6,783 bases of DNA from Bacteroidota bacterium (GTDB taxonomy: Bacteria > Bacteroidota > Rhodothermia > Rhodothermales > UBA10348). The stretch covers positions 1 to 6,783 of the forward strand of contig SMXL01000133.1 in the NCBI GenBank assembly GCA_004356385.1, given 5' to 3'. Position 1 is the stretch's first letter. Each line of letters begins with the position of its first letter. The notes below the pieces were generated by a model, which ran no database searches, had not been told where the DNA came from, and worked only from the letters and a program-made list of their open reading frames with translations. A program made the translations under genes and the position numbers. This document shows positions 4,908-6,783 of the stretch, piece by piece.

Positions 4908-6783
4908 TTGGTACGAAGACAACGGATTCGACGCGACATCCTGGATTTCCTGAAGAACCACGGGACGAAGTCCTTTCGCATCAAGGACCTATCCAAACGG
5001 CTCAATTTCGAAGACAGTCGCGACTATCGGCTATTTCGAGAAATCATCGAAGAGCTCCGGACGTCCGGAACGGTGGGCACAGTGAAGGGAGGTCAGATCA
5101 CCTATCGTCCCCGGACAGGCGAGCTCACGGGAATTCTTACCGTTCATCGAGATGGATTCGGGTTTGTGTCAGTTGACGGAGAGGATGAGGACTACTTCAT
5201 CCGAGCGCGCCGGATGGAAACGGCAATTGACGGCGATACGGTCGTCATCGGCGCCGCTGCGCAGGCCAAAGGAGATCGAAGAAAATCTGCCGAGATTCGG
5301 TGGGTGGTAAAGCGTGCCCGTACGTCGGCCGTCGGGACGCTTCATCACGCCGATTCGTATGCCATTGTTATTCCTGATGACCTGCGACTCAACCATGACA
5401 TCTACGTTTCGATGGAGGATTTAAACGAGGCGATCGAGGGAGATAAAGTTGTGGTCTCGATTGATGCCTTTGAAGACCGCCGGGGCGCTATCCACGGAAA
5501 AGTCCTTCAGGTATTGGGGCCGTCGACAGACGCCCGCGTCCAGACCCTCGCCGTCGCGATGAGCCAGGGCGTGTTTTCGGATTTTCCAGATCCTGTAGAA
5601 GAAGAAGCCGCTTGCGTCAACGGCGAAATCAAGGGCTCGGAGCATGAAGACCGGCTCGACCTACGGAAAAAGCTAATCTTTACGATCGACCCGGCCGATG
5701 CCCGCGACTTTGACGATGCCCTTCACATTGAAACACGTGATGATGGGCAGATTGAGTTAGGTGTCCATATCGCCGACGTCAGCCACTTCGTCCAGGAGAA
5801 CTCCGCGATCGACAAAGAGGCCTACCGACGCGGAACGAGCGTTTATCTCGTCGATCGAGTCATTCCAATGCTGCCGGACAAGCTCTCGTCCGATGCTTGC
5901 TCGTTGTTGCCTCATACCGACCGCCTGGCTTTCTCGTGCATTCTGACGCTCTCGAAAGAGGGAAAAGTTCTTTCCTCAACGTTTGAAGAGACCATCATCC
6001 ACTCGCACCATAGACTCACGTATGAAGATGCTCAGGAAATCCTGGGCAACCCGGATTCAAAACACGCTCTGCGGCAACCTCTCGTCGAGATCAACGCGTT
6101 AGCCCGAAAACTGTCAGCCGAGCGACGAACAAATGGCTCCATTGATTTCGGGATGAGTGAAGTTCAAATCGAACTGGATGAAGCCGGCCATCCAATCGCC
6201 ATTCGACCGAAGGAACGGCTCGATACGCATCGTCTGATCGAGGAATGCATGCTACTGGCAAATCGAGTGGTCGCAGAGGCCCTCGGCAATTCGAACTTCG
6301 ACGCTTTCATCTCAAGAATTCATGAGCACCCCGACCGGGAAAGGCTCAAGAATCTCTCCCAATACGTCCGCGCTTTTGGATACGAATTGGCACACTCTGA
6401 AGGGCTTGTGAAACCCGCCGATCTCAATACATTACTCGAATCCGTTCGGGGAAAGCCAGAGGCGCCAGTCATCGAACATGCAGCTCTTCGAGCCATGGCA
6501 AAAGCACGATACGGAATCGAAACCACCGGTCATTACGGACTAGCCTTTCGACACTACACGCACTTCACAAGCCCGATCCGCCGCTATCCTGATCTCGTTG
6601 TCCACCGTCTTGTGAAAAGAATGGTCACCGGCGCACGCGGCTACGAAGTCGATAAGCTGAAGAAAATCTGCGAGCATTCGTCGGAGCGAGAACGGGTGGC
6701 TGTCGACGCGGAACGTGCCTCAGTTGCTTTGAAAAAAGTAATCTACGCCGCCGACCACATTGGAGACGAGTTTGACGGAATCG
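4908..6783 (+). CDS. rnr: RNase R (3'-5' exoribonuclease, RNB family), C-terminus cut by window edge
   Basis: A processive 3'-5' exoribonuclease that degrades structured RNA (mRNA, damaged rRNA, tmRNA-tagged transcripts) in the cytoplasm. The frame is open for 625 codons from TTG 4908 to the right edge. Domains: an N-terminal winged-helix segment (about 5-65), cold-shock domain 1 (about 72-115, with DGFGFV at 82-87), cold-shock domain 2 (about 141-203), and the RNB catalytic domain from about 250. The magnesium site reads DPADARDFDDA (261-271); Asp261, 267, 269 and 270 match the four RNase II/R aspartates. HFTSPIRRYPDL (552-563) carries the conserved arginines that contact RNA. The reading ends at about the start of the S1 domain, so roughly 80-200 residues are missing. 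The N-terminal helix-turn-helix and the tandem cold-shock domains favour RNase R over RNase II. It is third in a likely operon behind a metal regulator and an SDR enzyme. Confidence 0.95.
   Translation, partial: MVRRQRIRRDILDFLKNHGTKSFRIKDLSKRLNFEDSRDYRLFREIIEELRTSGTVGTVKGGQITYRPRTGELTGILTVHRDGFGFVSVDGEDEDYFIRARRMETAIDGDTVVIGAAAQAKGDRRKSAEIRWVVKRARTSAVGTLHHADSYAIVIPDDLRLNHDIYVSMEDLNEAIEGDKVVVSIDAFEDRRGAIHGKVLQVLGPSTDARVQTLAVAMSQGVFSDFPDPVEEEAACVNGEIKGSEHEDRLDLRKKLIFTIDPADARDFDDALHIETRDDGQIELGVHIADVSHFVQENSAIDKEAYRRGTSVYLVDRVIPMLPDKLSSDACSLLPHTDRLAFSCILTLSKEGKVLSSTFEETIIHSHHRLTYEDAQEILGNPDSKHALRQPLVEINALARKLSAERRTNGSIDFGMSEVQIELDEAGHPIAIRPKERLDTHRLIEECMLLANRVVAEALGNSNFDAFISRIHEHPDRERLKNLSQYVRAFGYELAHSEGLVKPADLNTLLESVRGKPEAPVIEHAALRAMAKARYGIETTGHYGLAFRHYTHFTSPIRRYPDLVVHRLVKRMVTGARGYEVDKLKKICEHSSERERVAVDAERASVALKKVIYAADHIGDEFDGI

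Noticed and set aside
1..6783. Mobile elements, CRISPR arrays, defence or toxin-antitoxin genes
   Set aside because: No transposase or integrase motifs, terminal repeats, spaced direct repeats or small paired toxin-like genes were seen on either strand; all large frames are explained by the six genes listed.

Overview
The window (roughly mid-50s % GC by eye) carries six protein-coding genes, two of them cut by the window edges, and one tRNA gene. It reads as ordinary bacterial chromosome. I see no mobile element, CRISPR array, rRNA gene or phage gene. The organism cannot be named from this sequence. The mix of strong Shine-Dalgarno sites with several starts that have none, the tRNA with no encoded CCA, and the general look of the Prs and RNase R proteins would fit the Bacteroidota/Rhodothermota (FCB) area, but that is a low-confidence inference.

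Left part, minus strand (1-2154). An exported S58-family (DmpA/BapA-type) self-processing aminopeptidase (2154-952) is followed by a tRNA-Gln(UUG) gene (788-718). Next comes prs, ribose-phosphate pyrophosphokinase, which starts at 647 and runs off the left edge after about 215 codons. tRNA-Gln and prs are only 70 bases apart with no visible terminator between them and may share a transcript.

Right part, plus strand (2304-6783). An aspartate/glutamate racemase-family gene (2304-3071) is divergent from the S58 peptidase gene across a 149-bp spacer. After 141 bp come three closely spaced genes: a DtxR/MntR-family metal-dependent repressor (3213-3869), an NAD(P)-dependent extended-SDR sugar epimerase/reductase (3896-4903), and rnr, encoding RNase R (TTG start at 4908, open at the right edge). 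The gaps between them are 26 and 4 bases, so they are probably one operon. rnr is the longest gene here and is easily missed, because it has no ATG start near its 5' end and no stop inside the window.

Two associations stand out. The first is the divergent pair of an exported peptidase from a family that acts on D-amino-acid or beta-amino-acid peptides and a racemase of acidic amino acids; together they could form a small D-/beta-amino-acid turnover module. The second is the linkage of a metal-sensing repressor to an SDR enzyme and a processive exoribonuclease. I found no convincing sign of a wholly new system; most of the content is recognisable housekeeping or metabolic genes.
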